Below, piece by piece: positions 42,331 to 55,039 of a stretch of DNA of 64,000 nucleotides. The notes under the pieces are model-generated. The model was not told the origin of the DNA. It ran no database searches and saw only the letters and a list, made by a program, of their open reading frames with translations. The stretch is taken from assembly GCF_029873635.1 (NCBI RefSeq), contig NC_080423.1, positions 94,358,191 to 94,422,190 on the forward strand, written 5' to 3'. Origin of the DNA: Malania oleifera. Lineage: Eukaryota > Streptophyta > Magnoliopsida > Santalales > Ximeniaceae. The position numbers and the translations under genes are program-made. The first letter of the stretch is position 1; each line of letters starts with the position of its first letter.

Positions 42331-45087
42331 GCTATCTTTCTTATTTATTTTCTTTTCTTCTTTCTTTTGCACACACATTCTCGATCATCTGCTCCTCCTT
42401 ATATAGTTGTGGGAGGAGCAGCAGATAAGGGGTTTCTTATATTTAATAGGGCAAGTGGATGGACATCCTGTGATGCCTCGATTTTCATACCAATTTTTTT
42501 TAAGATAATAATAAATAAATATTCACTCGTCATTAACAGCATTCACAAATTGGCCGCGTCACCAACCCTATCACCATTCATATGACCCGACCCGCATTGG
42601 GTACCAGGTAAAAGTCATTTTATTTATACAACCTAATAATGGAAGATAATATATACTTAACAACCAGAACACAATACCCAGAGTATCAACATACATATAC
42701 GAACACATTACCATCTCATACTAAAAAACAACTCAAGTCTAGGGGAATTACACCTCCCCTAGTCCAAAAACTCACCCTATGTGTCAAGGTCTCAACTCGC
42801 TAAGGTCCCGGAACTCTATCACCTGGCCTATCCCTGTTCCTTGAAAAATTTAGATAATTTGGGTGAAACACATCTCAGTAAGAAGGAATAAATTATTTAC
42901 AGTGTGTGGTCATATGAGTTCAGTTATAATACAGTTTACTTTTCAAATCAACATTTCATCTGAGAAAAATACACTAATAAATATATTCTCATATTCATAT
43001 AGATATACAACACAAGTTTTTATAAGCTTTAAAATCATTTCTCAAATTCAATCATTTCCAACACATATTTACCCACGAAATTCCTAAGAATAGGGAAGAT
43101 TACCCGCCCATACAAGTAGCTTCCTTCTACCCTAACACGTTATGCAGTCAGGTATGGCCACATCTGATACCTGTCAAGGCACTCACCTTACTCGGTAAGC
43201 CCTTAGGCAGAGAGTTTCACTTCGCCTCAATTATTTATATTATTAACTCACACGGTTCCATTTCCCAATTTTACTATTCTCTATTTCTCGATTTCCATTA
43301 TTTCTTTCATTTTTCATTTTAACATGTTTTATCATTCTTTCACTTTTCGTTTCTATTTTACTATCCAGCTCATGAGTATCCTTGGTACCTATTATCAACA
43401 TCGCGTCTGTAACTCATGGCTACCTTGAGGATCTTTCTTTACAAGTCATGCTTTCCTCCATGGCCAAGGTTGTGCGGCCCAAAGGCTGGATCTAACTGCA
43501 GTTGGCCGACTTGGTTAGATCAAAATATCATATCACATATCGCGTATGTAGTACGACTAGTCAGCCTATAACCCTGATCCAGACTCAGGGGGCACAATAA
43601 CTCTACAAAATAGCACAGTCGACTATCACGCCACACGCTCTAAGAGTCCGTGTGGCTGCACTACACCACTAGCAACGGTACCGTGATCAATATCACAACC
43701 CATCATTAGGGTTTCCATAACCATCCATCAGGGTTCACTACGACATACCTGCAATCATTATGCGGTATTAGCATTTCATCAATCATATTTCAATTCCATA
43801 TTGTAGTATTCATATTTCCCAGTTTCACATTTCAGTATTTCTATATAATATACATCATTATTCTCATATCAGTATATCTCAATTTATCTCAATATAAATG
43901 TTCTCATCGTTTTATGTGCATATTTTATCATTTCATAATAGTACATATCGTGTTTCACGTATTTAAACATTTCTCAAAATACCCATTTCAGTAATTCACA
44001 AAATCTCATTTTTCATGCAAATCATTTTTACTCACATATAAATACCATATTTCATTATTTTCCACTAATCACAACAATAATTCTCATTTCAATATTTCTC
44101 AAAAATTGCTCATCGTTATATTTCACATTTTTCAATACACGTCATATGCCACACAATTCTCATCTAATATTCATAATATATTAATTTCACACACCAAAAT
44201 ATCACAATTTAATATTACTCAAATGTCACACAATTTATCTGATATTTACATCATAATAATTTCCCGACAAAATATCATATGCTCATTTTCACATATTAAT
44301 TCAAATAGTAGTTCTAAAAATACTATTATAATTTATTTCCCTTACCTGACTTACTAAAAGTCTCGTTAACACCCAGATCCTACGCCCTTGGCGCCCAAAA
44401 CTCAAATCCTGCAATTTGCATTTTCCCTAGATTAATTAACTTATTTCCCCAAAATGATACTCATCTAACCTTCCCTAAGCTCCATATACCCCAAATTAAT
44501 ATTTAAACTAATATTTAATACCCTCCCTTAATTTTCTAAAATATGCCTGTGGGGTCCCGAATTACACCCGCGGCGCTCACCCAGACCATAAATTTCAAAA
44601 ATCCTACTTCAACCTCAGATGCTCAATATTCCAGCATTTCTAAATCAACACTAATTAAATAATAATAAGCCCCTTAATAACTCCCTTATCCCAAATTTGG
44701 GGTTATGCCTACGACGACCCCACTAGAAATTGGCTCCGCTAGACTTGTAGAGAATTATCACTAGATTCTCGTGGTGGTGTCCGATCGTCGATTGGGCTTA
44801 TAATTTACAAGAAATTGAGGAAAAAGAGAACTTTTGGCTTACCCCAGGAGTTACGCCTACGCCGCTCCCACAACCAATCCACTACGATAGAAATGATGAC
44901 AGCGGAAAATGGAGTCCAACGGCATCTTCTGATTTTCGATTGGACAAGAATCCGTCATGGAACTGAGGAGAGAGTGGGAGAGAACGAGATGAGAGAGAGT
45001 AACAGTGGGGGGGCTACTCCTGCGTAGCTCTCTAGAATGAATCCTGAAGCTTCAACAAGCTTCAGATGGTTTATAATAATAATAATA

Positions 45088-45120
<33 letters not shown>

Positions 45121-45574
45121 TAATTAATATTAATAATAATATTTAATTAATATTAATCATAATATATTTTATTAATAAAAAAAATTTAATTATAATTTTT
45201 TTTCCTTTTTTTATAAGCTTAATTAATTAATTAATTAATTACTTTTTATTTTTTATTTTTTTTGGAATCACCCCACTAATCTTGTATAATCATTTTTTTT
45301 TTGTTATTACACATCCAATAATGATGGCATGGGGAACATGAAGAGACAGGTGAGAGGGACAAACACTAATTGTTTCATAACACTCCCCTTGGCTGTCACT
45401 CACATATTAACTCATTCTATTAAAATCTTTAAAAATGACTCATTCCGATAAGATTAACCAATTTCTTGAATGTTGTCGTAGGTAAAGATTTAGTGAATAA
45501 ATTGACTAGATTATCACTTGATCAGATCTGCTGAATATCTATATCATCATTCTTTTGGAGTTCGTGTATATAGA
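42331..45574 (-). mobile_element. copia 3' end (minus), LTR split by a gypsy solo LTR
   Basis: On the minus strand, RNase H tail sequence (SSDNLVNLFTKSLP, about 45480-45530) is followed by the polypurine tract CCAAGGGGAG (45386-45395) and an LTR starting TGTTATGAAACAATTAG at 45385. The LTR continues to 45312, is interrupted by the solo LTR 42468-45311, and resumes at 42467 down to about 42331 (TATATAAGG TATA box near 42398; end ATAGCA). Upstream copia sequence is lost. Confidence 0.7.
42468..45311 (-). mobile_element. Ty3/gypsy solo LTR
   Basis: The plus-strand ends are TGTGATGCC and TGTTATTACA, i.e. TGTAATAACA ... GGCATCACA on the minus strand. They are flanked by CATCC (42463-42467 and 45312-45316). 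No interior. It shares blocks with the gypsy LTRs at 49674-55039 (ACACATCTCAGTAAG, and CCCGCCCATACAAGTAG). An (AAT)/(ATT) inverted stretch lies at about 45074-45150. Confidence 0.88.
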
Positions 45575-45956
45575 AGAATTTTGGAGAGATTACAAATTTC
45601 AATGATGAAATTTTATAAAGAGGGGAGGTTGTAAGAACCCAAACCGTGATATATGAAATAAATAAATAAAAAGAAGGGTAAAATAGTAAATTGAGCAGGC
45701 TTTGTCGATGAAGCTAGAGTTTGTCGATGAAGGTCCTTCTGCTATTTGACTACGAAATGCAGGTGCTCGTCGACGAGGAGAAGCCGAGAGGTTTCAGGAA
45801 TCCGAAAATCTCAAGCTCATCGACGAGGCCACCGCTTCTTCAACGAACTGTCTACATTGACTTGTTGACGAAGACGCCACCTTGTCAATGAAGTTGGTTG
45901 AGTCAAAGGGCTATAAATATCTTTTTCCATTGCTTCTTAGTTAAGAAATCAAAAAT

Positions 45957-46020
<64 letters not shown>

Positions 46021-47461
46021 AGAACTCGAACCTCACTCTCTCTTTCTAGATTTCTTTGTCATACGTTGCTAGAATCAACGATTCAAAGTTACTATGAGGA
46101 TCAAAGAAGGATTCTCTTCTAGATTTGTGGAACGGATCTTTGTTTTGAGCATTTTTTGGTTTTGGCTCAAAATCAAGGTAAGGCTCGGTTTTCAATTCTC
46201 TTTTGGTAGTTCTGTAGAGAATGGAATTGTGAGTATGTTTTGTACTAAGATTTATAGGTTTGGGAACTCGGTTCGTTGTTTAGGGGTTGTAGAGTTCAAG
46301 TTTGGATTTTTGGGAAAAGGTAAGGGGATTTTGTTTATGTCGGTTATTTTCGAAATCAGACTCGATAGAACTGTGGTATACGGTCCTGTGTGTATTTTGG
46401 TTACTCATTTGGGGTAATCTAACAGGTAAAAATTATAGGTTTTTCATGTTACAGTTTTGGGAAAAAGGGGGCATTGCGTTGTATCTCTGGTTTCATTGGA
46501 AAACCGTGAATATATTGTGTTACAGAGATGGTCATGCCTTCACTTGTATTAAACTGTATTTTTGAAAATCATGATTGTTGAGATTACCAAATAAGTGTGG
46601 ATTGATTTGTTATATCAACATGCATGGTTGTGATTTTCTGAAATGAGATATAGGAACAAAGTTATGAATTGTTCCAGATTGTGAAAGAGTATCCAACTCT
46701 ATATCCGAGGGTGTGAAATATCACCTGCCAAAGAATTGGCAAGAGTGTTCAGCTCTATATCCGAGGGCATGAGCCTTACCGGCTGATCACTGAAGGGTGT
46801 GGATCCACCAGCTGTATTGGTACGATGCCATGGGAGCCTGGGGCTGCGCCATGTGCTGGGGATGCCGTGTAATGCGAGCCAGCTTCGGGGCGAAGGGTGT
46901 GACGACATCGGATTATTTGATGTGCATGATATGCATTATACTCGAACTGTTTTGTGAAAATGTTAGAATTGTATTGAATTGTGTATGTTTTATGTCATGA
47001 TAACACTCATATGCTACACACCGATATAACCTCGATCTGCCTTACTAAGAGGTGTCTCACCCCTATCGTACGTACATGTTTTTTTAGGTCCTTCGAGTAA
47101 CCAGAACTAGCGTCCTTGTGTTGGGAGCGTAGTGGTTGGTGTATTGCAGGAAGTACTTGAGTAAGTACTAGGACTTTATCGGGTTGTCTTTTTGGGGTTT
47201 TTGGCTGGCACCCGGGTTTGTGTTTTATGTTATGGAGCCTAGACTCCTTTTGTATAGACTCTGGTATGATACAAAATATGTATAGAAAGAATATTTTTCC
47301 GCTGCGTATTTTTCATGTATATGAATGTGTAAAAGGTGTATGGGAACCCCATGGGGATGAACCCTCATTCATTATTGTATCATTGGTATTTTGTATGATA
47401 CAGGGATAGGTTAGGTTACTAATTCACCCGTGGATCCCATTACCGGGTTTGAGGCGTGACA
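45575..47461 (+). mobile_element. Ty3/gypsy 3' end and LTR
   Basis: 45575-45629 holds the end of a gypsy polyprotein region (the AATTTCAATGATGAAATTTT-type tail) and the purine tract AAAGAGGGGAGG. The LTR runs 45630-47461, TGTAAGAACCC ... GGCGTGACA. TATA box CTATAAATA is at 45911-45919, followed by a (CT)31 run (45958-46019) in the expected transcribed leader. U3 has degenerate GTCGACGA motifs (45700-45895). The rest of the element is absent. It is chromovirus-like by LTR ends. Confidence 0.8.
45958..46019. repeat. (CT)31 microsatellite in gypsy LTR
   Basis: 62 bases of uninterrupted CT, 39 bases after the LTR TATA box, so it would be near the transcript start. Confidence 0.95.
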
Positions 47462-47592
47462 CATTGCTTCTATGGATGTAGGCTTTGCCGAACTACATAA
47501 ATCTTTGTGTTGTTCTTATTTTGGTTGTGTTGCAATTTACTTATTTGTTTTCTTCCACTATGCATCTTCATTATTCGATCCATATCACAACA
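47462..47592 (+). repeat. Truncated 5' LTR end of copia
   Basis: Near-copy of the last 130 bp of the LTR at 410-961, ending ATCACAACA. It is followed by the primer-binding site TGGTATCAGAGC (47596-47607). The upstream part of this LTR is replaced by the gypsy LTR. Confidence 0.85.
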
Positions 47593-49673
47593 TATTGGTA
47601 TCAGAGCGATTTTTTTCATCGCATCGGGATCATCTCTTGCAATATTTGACGTTGCCAAATTTGATGGAACCGAAAATTTTGGTTTATGGCAAAGGAAAGT
47701 GAAGGACGTTCTTGTGCAACAAGGGATGACTAAGGCTCTACTTGATACTCAATAGGAAGGAATGGATGAGGCAACATGGGTAGATTTGAAAGCAAAGGCT
47801 GCGTCCACAATACGCTTGTGTTTGGCCGACGAAGTTCTCTATCGGATGATGGAGGAGGATTCTCCAGCGGCTATCTGACGAAAGTTAGAAAGCCGGTACA
47901 TATCTAAATCCCTCAATAACAAAATTTTTCTTAAGCAACATTTATATTGGATTAAGATAGTTGAAGGATCGAGTTTGGATCAACACATCAATGCCTTTAA
48001 TCAAATCATAGGTGATTTGATCAGGGTTGATGTTAAGTTTGATGAGGATAATAAGGCTTTGATGCTGTTAAATTCTCTGCCCTCAACTCACACCTACAAA
48101 AATCTTGTGACTTCTCTTACATGGGGGAAAAGAGATTCTTGATCTGTAAGAGGTAACAAGTGCCTTGTTAAATTTTCATCAAAGGTTAAAGATATGTGAG
48201 GAAGGAGAAGGACTTGTTGTAAAGGGTAGTAATGAGCGAGGCAAAGGAAAGTTAAAGAATGGGTCTAGTTAGAAATATCAAAATTAATCCAAGAAGAAGG
48301 AAATTTATAAATGCGGTAAAAAAGGAGCATGTGAAACCGGAGTGTCCGGATTGGAATAAGAGAAATGCTGAAAAGCATGAAGGGGTTTCAAAATCTGTGA
48401 ATGTTCTTCAAGAAGAAAATTCAGCAGATGATGATGTTTTATCAGTTTCAGCGGGGTCAGATAATCTAATGGACTCTTGGATACTTGACTCGACATGTTC
48501 TTATCACATAACTCCAAATAAGGAGTGGTTCAACACTTACAGGTTAGTAAATTCTGGATTCTTATGGATAGTGATGCTTCTTACAAGATCGTTGGCATAG
48601 AAAATGTAAAGATCAAGATGTTTGATGGTGCTATAAGAGCATTGTGTAATGTAAGAGATATACCTGAGTTGATAAAGATTTTGATATCTCTTGGAACTTT
48701 GGATTATAATGGCTACAATTACAAGTCTAAAGGTGGAGTCTCGAAGGTTTGGAAATGTAATCTGACTATAATGAAAGGGCAGAAGTTGGATGAGAATATA
48801 TACACGTTGCAGGAAACTACCATTGTTGGTAGAGTTGCAACTGTGGATGCTAAATCAGATGAGACCATCTTGTGGCATATGCGTCTTGGGCATATGGGGG
48901 AGCACAACATGAAGGAACTACACAATAGGAAATTCTTGAAAGTCTTAAAATCATGTTAACTGGAATTTTACAGGATTTGTTTTCTTAGAAAACAGAACAG
49001 GGCAAAGTTTAAACCAGCTATTCAAAAGACAAAGGGTATTCTTGACTATGTACATTCAGATGTTTGGGGCTCAGTTAGAGTTGCATCAAAGGGAGGACAT
49101 ATGTATTATGTGAGTTTCATTGATGATTACTCACAAAAGGTCTGGGTTTACTTGCGTCACAAATCAGATATGTTTGCTAGGTTTAAGATTCGGAAGGCTA
49201 AAGTGGAGAACTAGACGGAGAGGAGAATACAATGTTTAAGGTCGGATAATGGGACCAAATACACTAATTCTCGGTTTATGGAGTTTTGTGCGGACTAGGA
49301 CATCAAGAGACATTTTACAGTTCGCTAGACACCTCAACAAAATGGTATGGTAGAACAGATGAACCAAACTCTTGCTGATAGGGCTCGATGTCTCAAATTG
49401 AAAGCAGGGCTACCGAAAAACTTCTGGGTTGAGGAAGTTAGTATGGCTTGTTTTGTGGTGAACAGATCACCAAGAGTGTCACTAGAGGGTAAAGTGGAGG
49501 AAGAGGTATGGACGGGAAATGCAGTAGATTATTCCGAATTGAAATTATTCAGGTGTCCAGCCTAAGTTCACGTGTCTAGTGAGGAGATATCTAAGCTTTA
49601 CCCGAAGTCTTGTCGTTGCATCTTTTTGGGGTATCCAATGGGTGTAAAGGGGTACAATTTTTGGGATCCAGTA
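47593..49673 (+). pseudogene. copia gag-protease-integrase remnant
   Basis: Reading with several frameshifts and stops: Gag (KFDGTENFGLWQRKVKDVL, then LESRYISKSLNNKIFLKQ and LNSLPSTHTYKNLV), protease (SWILDSTCSYHITPNKEWF, where D-S-T stands for D-S-G), pre-integrase (ETILWHMRLGHMGEHNMKEL), and integrase (PQQNGMVEQMNQTLADRARC and GLPKNFWVEEVSMACFVVNR). It is cut at 49673 by the start of a gypsy LTR. RT and RNase H are absent. The LTR matches the element at 1-961, but the window gives no evidence that they are parts of one insertion. Confidence 0.85.
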
Positions 49674-52600
49674 TGTAACACCCTAAACCCCTACGTGGGC
49701 CCGGAGTGCTACTAATACATTCATTTACCTGATAATCTACTTATCATGTACGCAACGGAAAACATAAATACAATCTCCGCAAATATAATTCTAGAGTTTA
49801 CTATCCCTATCTACCAACCATAATAAATTAATCATCCACTTGTATTCAACATATATAAATATCCACAAAACATCCAGTATTCACAACCATTCCTATCTCA
49901 GAAAACTCAAACATAAATTTATACATCTCAAAATTAGCATAAAAGTATATCATTTTCTCTTTCTATTTCCCAAAAATGCTATAAAACCTCGAGCTCTCTA
50001 AGTTCGATCTTGAGGAAATCCTGAAAAGATAAATTCATATTCAGGTAAGACACATCTCAGTAAGGGAAGAAACAATATATTAAAACAGTGTGTGGCCAAC
50101 ATGAGTCTATATATACAACATATTATTTATCATTTGCAAATCATTAACATAGTTTCTGAAATCATTTTCTGAACGTAATCAATCCCAAGCAAAAGATTTA
50201 ACTCACGAGATTACCCAAGGATATGGGTGATTACCCGCCCACACAAGTAGCACCCCTCTACTCTGATACTTAGGCAACCCGAAGGTCACAACTGAAGCAT
50301 ACCAAGGCACTCACCTTACTTAGTAAGCCCTCAAGTGATAAATTAATCTCGTACTCACACAGTTCATACAAAAGTTTACCAGCGAAAACCCTAAGAATAG
50401 GGAAATCTACCCGCTCATACAAGTAGGTTCCCTCTACCTTAGTACGTTATGCAACTGCTGTCACATCTGAAGTTAGTAGTGCACTCGCCTTACTCAGCAA
50501 GCCCTCAGGCGAAAAGTACACCCCGCCCAATCATAACGTGTTCTATGTACATAGATACTCTAATATCATAATACATTATTCTTTTCCGTCATTATTCAAT
50601 CATACACATCCATTCATATTCATAGCTTAAACATTGCATTTCATTTCACTTTACGTAATCTTCAACATTATATCGTTCACATTTGTCATTTCATTCCATT
50701 TCGTTCTTTTCCATTTCATTTTCATTTCATTTCATAACATTCCCAGCACCTTTTCGGCCGTTGTTGGTTAGTTTCGGCATCTTTTCAGCTGTGGTTGTTT
50801 GGCATCTTTTCAGCCGTAGTTGTTCGACATCTTTTCAACCGTGATTGTTCGGCATCTTTTCAGCGGTGGTTGTTTGGCATCTTTTCGGCCGTGGTTGTTT
50901 CCATGATTGCATTAACACTCACATGCAGCATATTTCATATATCATTTTCATACTTAGTTCATTTTCTGTATATCTTGCATCTCTTATATATAACATAATT
51001 CCACACAAAATTCTATTTTACTCATGCCACACAATTTAGCAGTAAAATTCATACATATATTTCCTATAAATATCTTTCACTTTCATCAGTTCATTTTCGC
51101 ATATACGTATCTAATAAATAGTCCTAAGCTCGGAAAACGTAATTTAAATGATTGACATTTTTAAACTCATATCGAAACATATACACGTATATATAACACA
51201 GTTTATTTTTTCATTAAATTCATAAAAATTCTGATTTAATATATATTTTTTCCCTTACCTGGTTTCTTGAACTACACCAATAGGAACCCCAAAAAATACC
51301 CACAGCGCTCACCTGGACTTTGAATCAAAAATCCTAATTCCATCAAATTAATCCTAAATAAAATATTATTTTAATATTTCCTAAGGCCATAAATTCTAAA
51401 TAAACGATTATACCCTCAAATATAACCAATTTTCCAAATCTCACTCTCACTTTGGAGTGGAGTCTAGAAAATTTCAATTGAAAATTTACTTATGCCAAAA
51501 TGACGACGATCATGACTAGGATCCCGTGGTGGTGTCTGATCGTCGATTCAACAGCAAATTTAACGAGAAATTAAGAAATTAGGGAAAAGTTGCCTTAGCC
51601 TAGGAATGGTGTCTATGCCGCTCTCACGATAAATCCGCTTTAGTAAAAATGTCGGTGGCGGAGTTAGGAATCCAACAGCACCTTCTGTTTCCCAATCGGC
51701 GCTCGTTAGGCCAACAAAATTGAGGAGAGAGATAGAGACAGAGACGAAGAGGCGAGACATTGAGAGAGAGACGTGGAGAGGCCGCTGCTTCCTAAGGAAG
51801 ATTTCTTCCTCAGGAAGTTTATAAATAATATATATATTATTATATTATTAAATCTTATATATATATATATATATATATCTTTATTCGAATTTTTTTTTCA
51901 TACTATTTTTTTTATTTTTTTATTTAATATATTAATTTAATAATGTTTAACTAATTAATTGATTAATAATTTTAATTAATTAACTTTTTTTAATTTAATT
52001 TTTTAATTAATTTTTTCCCAGGTTATTATATTCTTCCCTCATTTAAAGAATTTCCTCCTCGAAATTTCTTTACTAATCAATCATTTCCTCATTTCAGGAA
52101 TTCTTAACTCAACACATCTCACATATCCTAACATCTATCCAATGAATTCTTACATTATCCACAATGAAATAAAATCATCATATAAACTTATCAATCATCC
52201 ATAGCCAAAATAAATCATTATTATCTTAATCATAAACATATATCTGCGCCCCTAACATTATCTGGCTCAGTTGGGATCAACGAGTACACTCGTCCTAGTC
52301 CACCTCTACCTAGAGGTACTTGTTGATTTTTCCTGATATCATAACCTCTAAAATCAACTAACCAACCTCATACCACACATTTCCATATACTCCAAGTTAA
52401 ATATCAAACACTCAACTTGACCACAAACCATTAAACCATATCATTTAAATTATTCTCCTTCACAAAAATTTTTTCCTCCCTAAATCAACTAGCCTAACCT
52501 TCAAGTTCAATTTCCAAGTTCTAATTTATCTACTTGGAAATATCACCATCGATGGATTTACTATGATTTTCAAAAACTAGCTACTTCTTCAGAAAAACAC

Positions 52601-55039
52601 AGAAGACCGTCAAGAGATTTTTGCCCCCAAGCTTACAAACACAACTCGGAATTCCTAATGATATATTAATCTACCCATCCCTATCTTTTTCGCAACTCAA
52701 TTCTATACTCTAGTATAAATCATTCCTAACCTAATGCTCTAACATTTTCATATCCAGGTTATGTGAAATTAATCACACTTCCAACTGGACATTACTCTGA
52801 TACCATTTGTAATGCCCCGACCCCCTATGTGGGCTCGGAGTGTTACTAATCTATTCATTTACTTGATAATCTACTTACAAATATCATGTACGCAACGAAA
52901 ATCATAAATACAATCTCCACAAATATAATATCAAAGTTTACTATCCCTATCTACTAACCATAATAAATTAATCATCCACCTGTATTAAACATATATAAAT
53001 ATCCCCAAAAACATCTAGTATTCACAACCATTCCTATCTCAGAAAACTCAAACATAAATTTATACATCTCAAAATTAGTATAAAAGTATACCATTTTCTT
53101 TTTCTATTTCTCAAAAATGCTATAAAACCTCGAGCTCTCTAAGTTCGATCTTGAGGAAATCCTGAAAAGATAAATTCATATTCAGATGAGACACATCTCA
53201 GTAAGGGAAGAAACAATATATTAAAACAGTGTGTGACCAACATAAGTCTATATATATAACATATTATTTATCATTTGTAAATCATTAACATAATTTCTGA
53301 AATCATTTTCTGAACCTAATCAATCACATGCAAAATATTTAACCCACGAGATTACCCAAGGATAGGGGTGATTACCCGTCCATACAAGTAGCACCCCTTT
53401 GCTCTGATACTTAGGCAACCTGAAGGTCACAACTAAAGCATACCAGGGCACTCACCTTACTCAGTAAGCCCTCAAGTGATAAATTAATCTTGTACTCACA
53501 CAGTTCATACAAAAGTTTATAAGCGAAGACCCCAAGGATAGGAAAATCTACCCGCCCATACAAGTAGGTTCCCTTTGCTTTAGTACGTTATGCAGCTATT
53601 GTCATATTTGAAGTTACTAGTGCACTCATCTTACTCAGCAAGCCCTCAAGCGAAGAGTACGCTCCACCCAATCATAACGTGTTCTACGTACATAGATACT
53701 TCTAATATCATAATACATTATTCTTTTCTATCATTATTCAATCATACATATTCGTTCATGTTTATAGCTTAAACATTGCATTTCATTTTGCTTTATGTAA
53801 TTTTCAACATTACATCATTCACATTTGTCATTTCATTCCATTTCGTTCTTTTCCATTTCATTTTCATTTCATATCATAACATTCCCGGCACCTTTTCGGC
53901 TGTTGTTGGTTAGTCTCAGCATCTTTTCAGACGTGGTTGTTCATCATCTTTTCAGCCATAGTTGTTCGACATCTTTTTAGTCATGGTTGTTCGGCATCTT
54001 TTTTCAGCCGTGGTTGTTTCCATGATTGCATTAACACTCACATGCAACATATTTCATATTTCATTTTCATACTCAGTTCATTTTCTGTATATCTTGCATC
54101 TCGTATATATAACATAATTCCACACAAAATTCTATTTTACTCATGCCACACAATTTAGCAGTAAAACTCATACATATATTTCCTATAAAATAAGTCAACC
54201 CACATTTAACATTTATATGCTGAAAATATACCTTTCATTTCTTACATAATTATCCTGAAAATATCTTTCACTTTCATCAGTTCATTTTCGCATATACGTA
54301 TCTAATAAACAGCCCTAAGTTCGGAAAACGTAATTTAAATGATTGACATTTTTAAATTCATACAAAAACATATACACGTATATATAACACAGTTTATTTC
54401 TTCATTAAATTCATAAAAATTCCGGTTTAATATATATTTTTCTCCTTACCTGGTTTCTTGAATTACACCAACAGTGACCCCAAAAAATACTTGCAGCGCT
54501 CACCCGGACTCTAAATCAAAAATCCTAATTCCATTAAATTAACCCTAAATAAAATATTATTTTAATATTTTTTAGGGCCATAAATTCCAAATAAACTGTT
54601 ATACCCTCAAATATAACTAATTTACTAAATTTTTCAAATCTCACTCTCGCTTTGGAGTGGGGCCTAGAAAATCCCAATTGAAAATTTACTTACACCAAAA
54701 TGACGACGATCACGACTAGGACCCCGTGGTGGTGCATGATCGTCGATTTAACAGCAAATTTAACAAGAAATTGAGAAATTAGGAAAAAGTTGTCTTACCC
54801 CAGAAATGGTGCTTACGCCGCTCCCACGACAAATCCGCTCTAATAGAAATGTCGGTGGCAGAGTTAGGAATCCAACAGCACCTTCTATTTCTCGATCGAC
54901 GCTTGTTAGGCTGACAAAATTGAGGAGAGAGAGAGTGACGGAGATGGAGAGGCGAGAAATTGAGAGAGAGACGTGGAGAGGTCGTTGCTTCCTGAGGGAG
55001 ATTTCTTCCTCAGGAAGTTTATAAATAATATATATTATT
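49674..55039 (-). mobile_element. Internally deleted Ty3/gypsy element with two LTRs
   Basis: The 3' LTR is 49674-52030 (plus-strand start TGTAACACCC). The polypurine tract, on the minus strand AAATGAGGGAAGAA, is at 52031-52044, with the gypsy tail ATTTCGAGGAGGAAATTC beyond. The primer-binding site TGGTATCAGAGT (minus) is at 52794-52805, and the 5' LTR runs 52808-55039, where it is truncated. Only 777 bp of interior remain, including a Gag/protease-linker-like scrap (RGGLGRVYSLIPTE, about 52260-52320, minus). It is non-coding and cannot move alone. The element cuts the copia remnant at 49673. Confidence 0.85.
50745..50902. repeat. 25-bp tandem repeat in gypsy LTR
   Basis: About six copies of GGCATCTTTTCAGCCGTGGT plus TGTT(C/T). 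The other LTR has a matching, partly rearranged array at about 53882-54022 with fewer clear copies. Confidence 0.85.

Noticed and set aside
44815-45027. 70-codon frame rich in Arg and Glu
   Set aside because: Lies within the gypsy solo LTR; no features of a gene.
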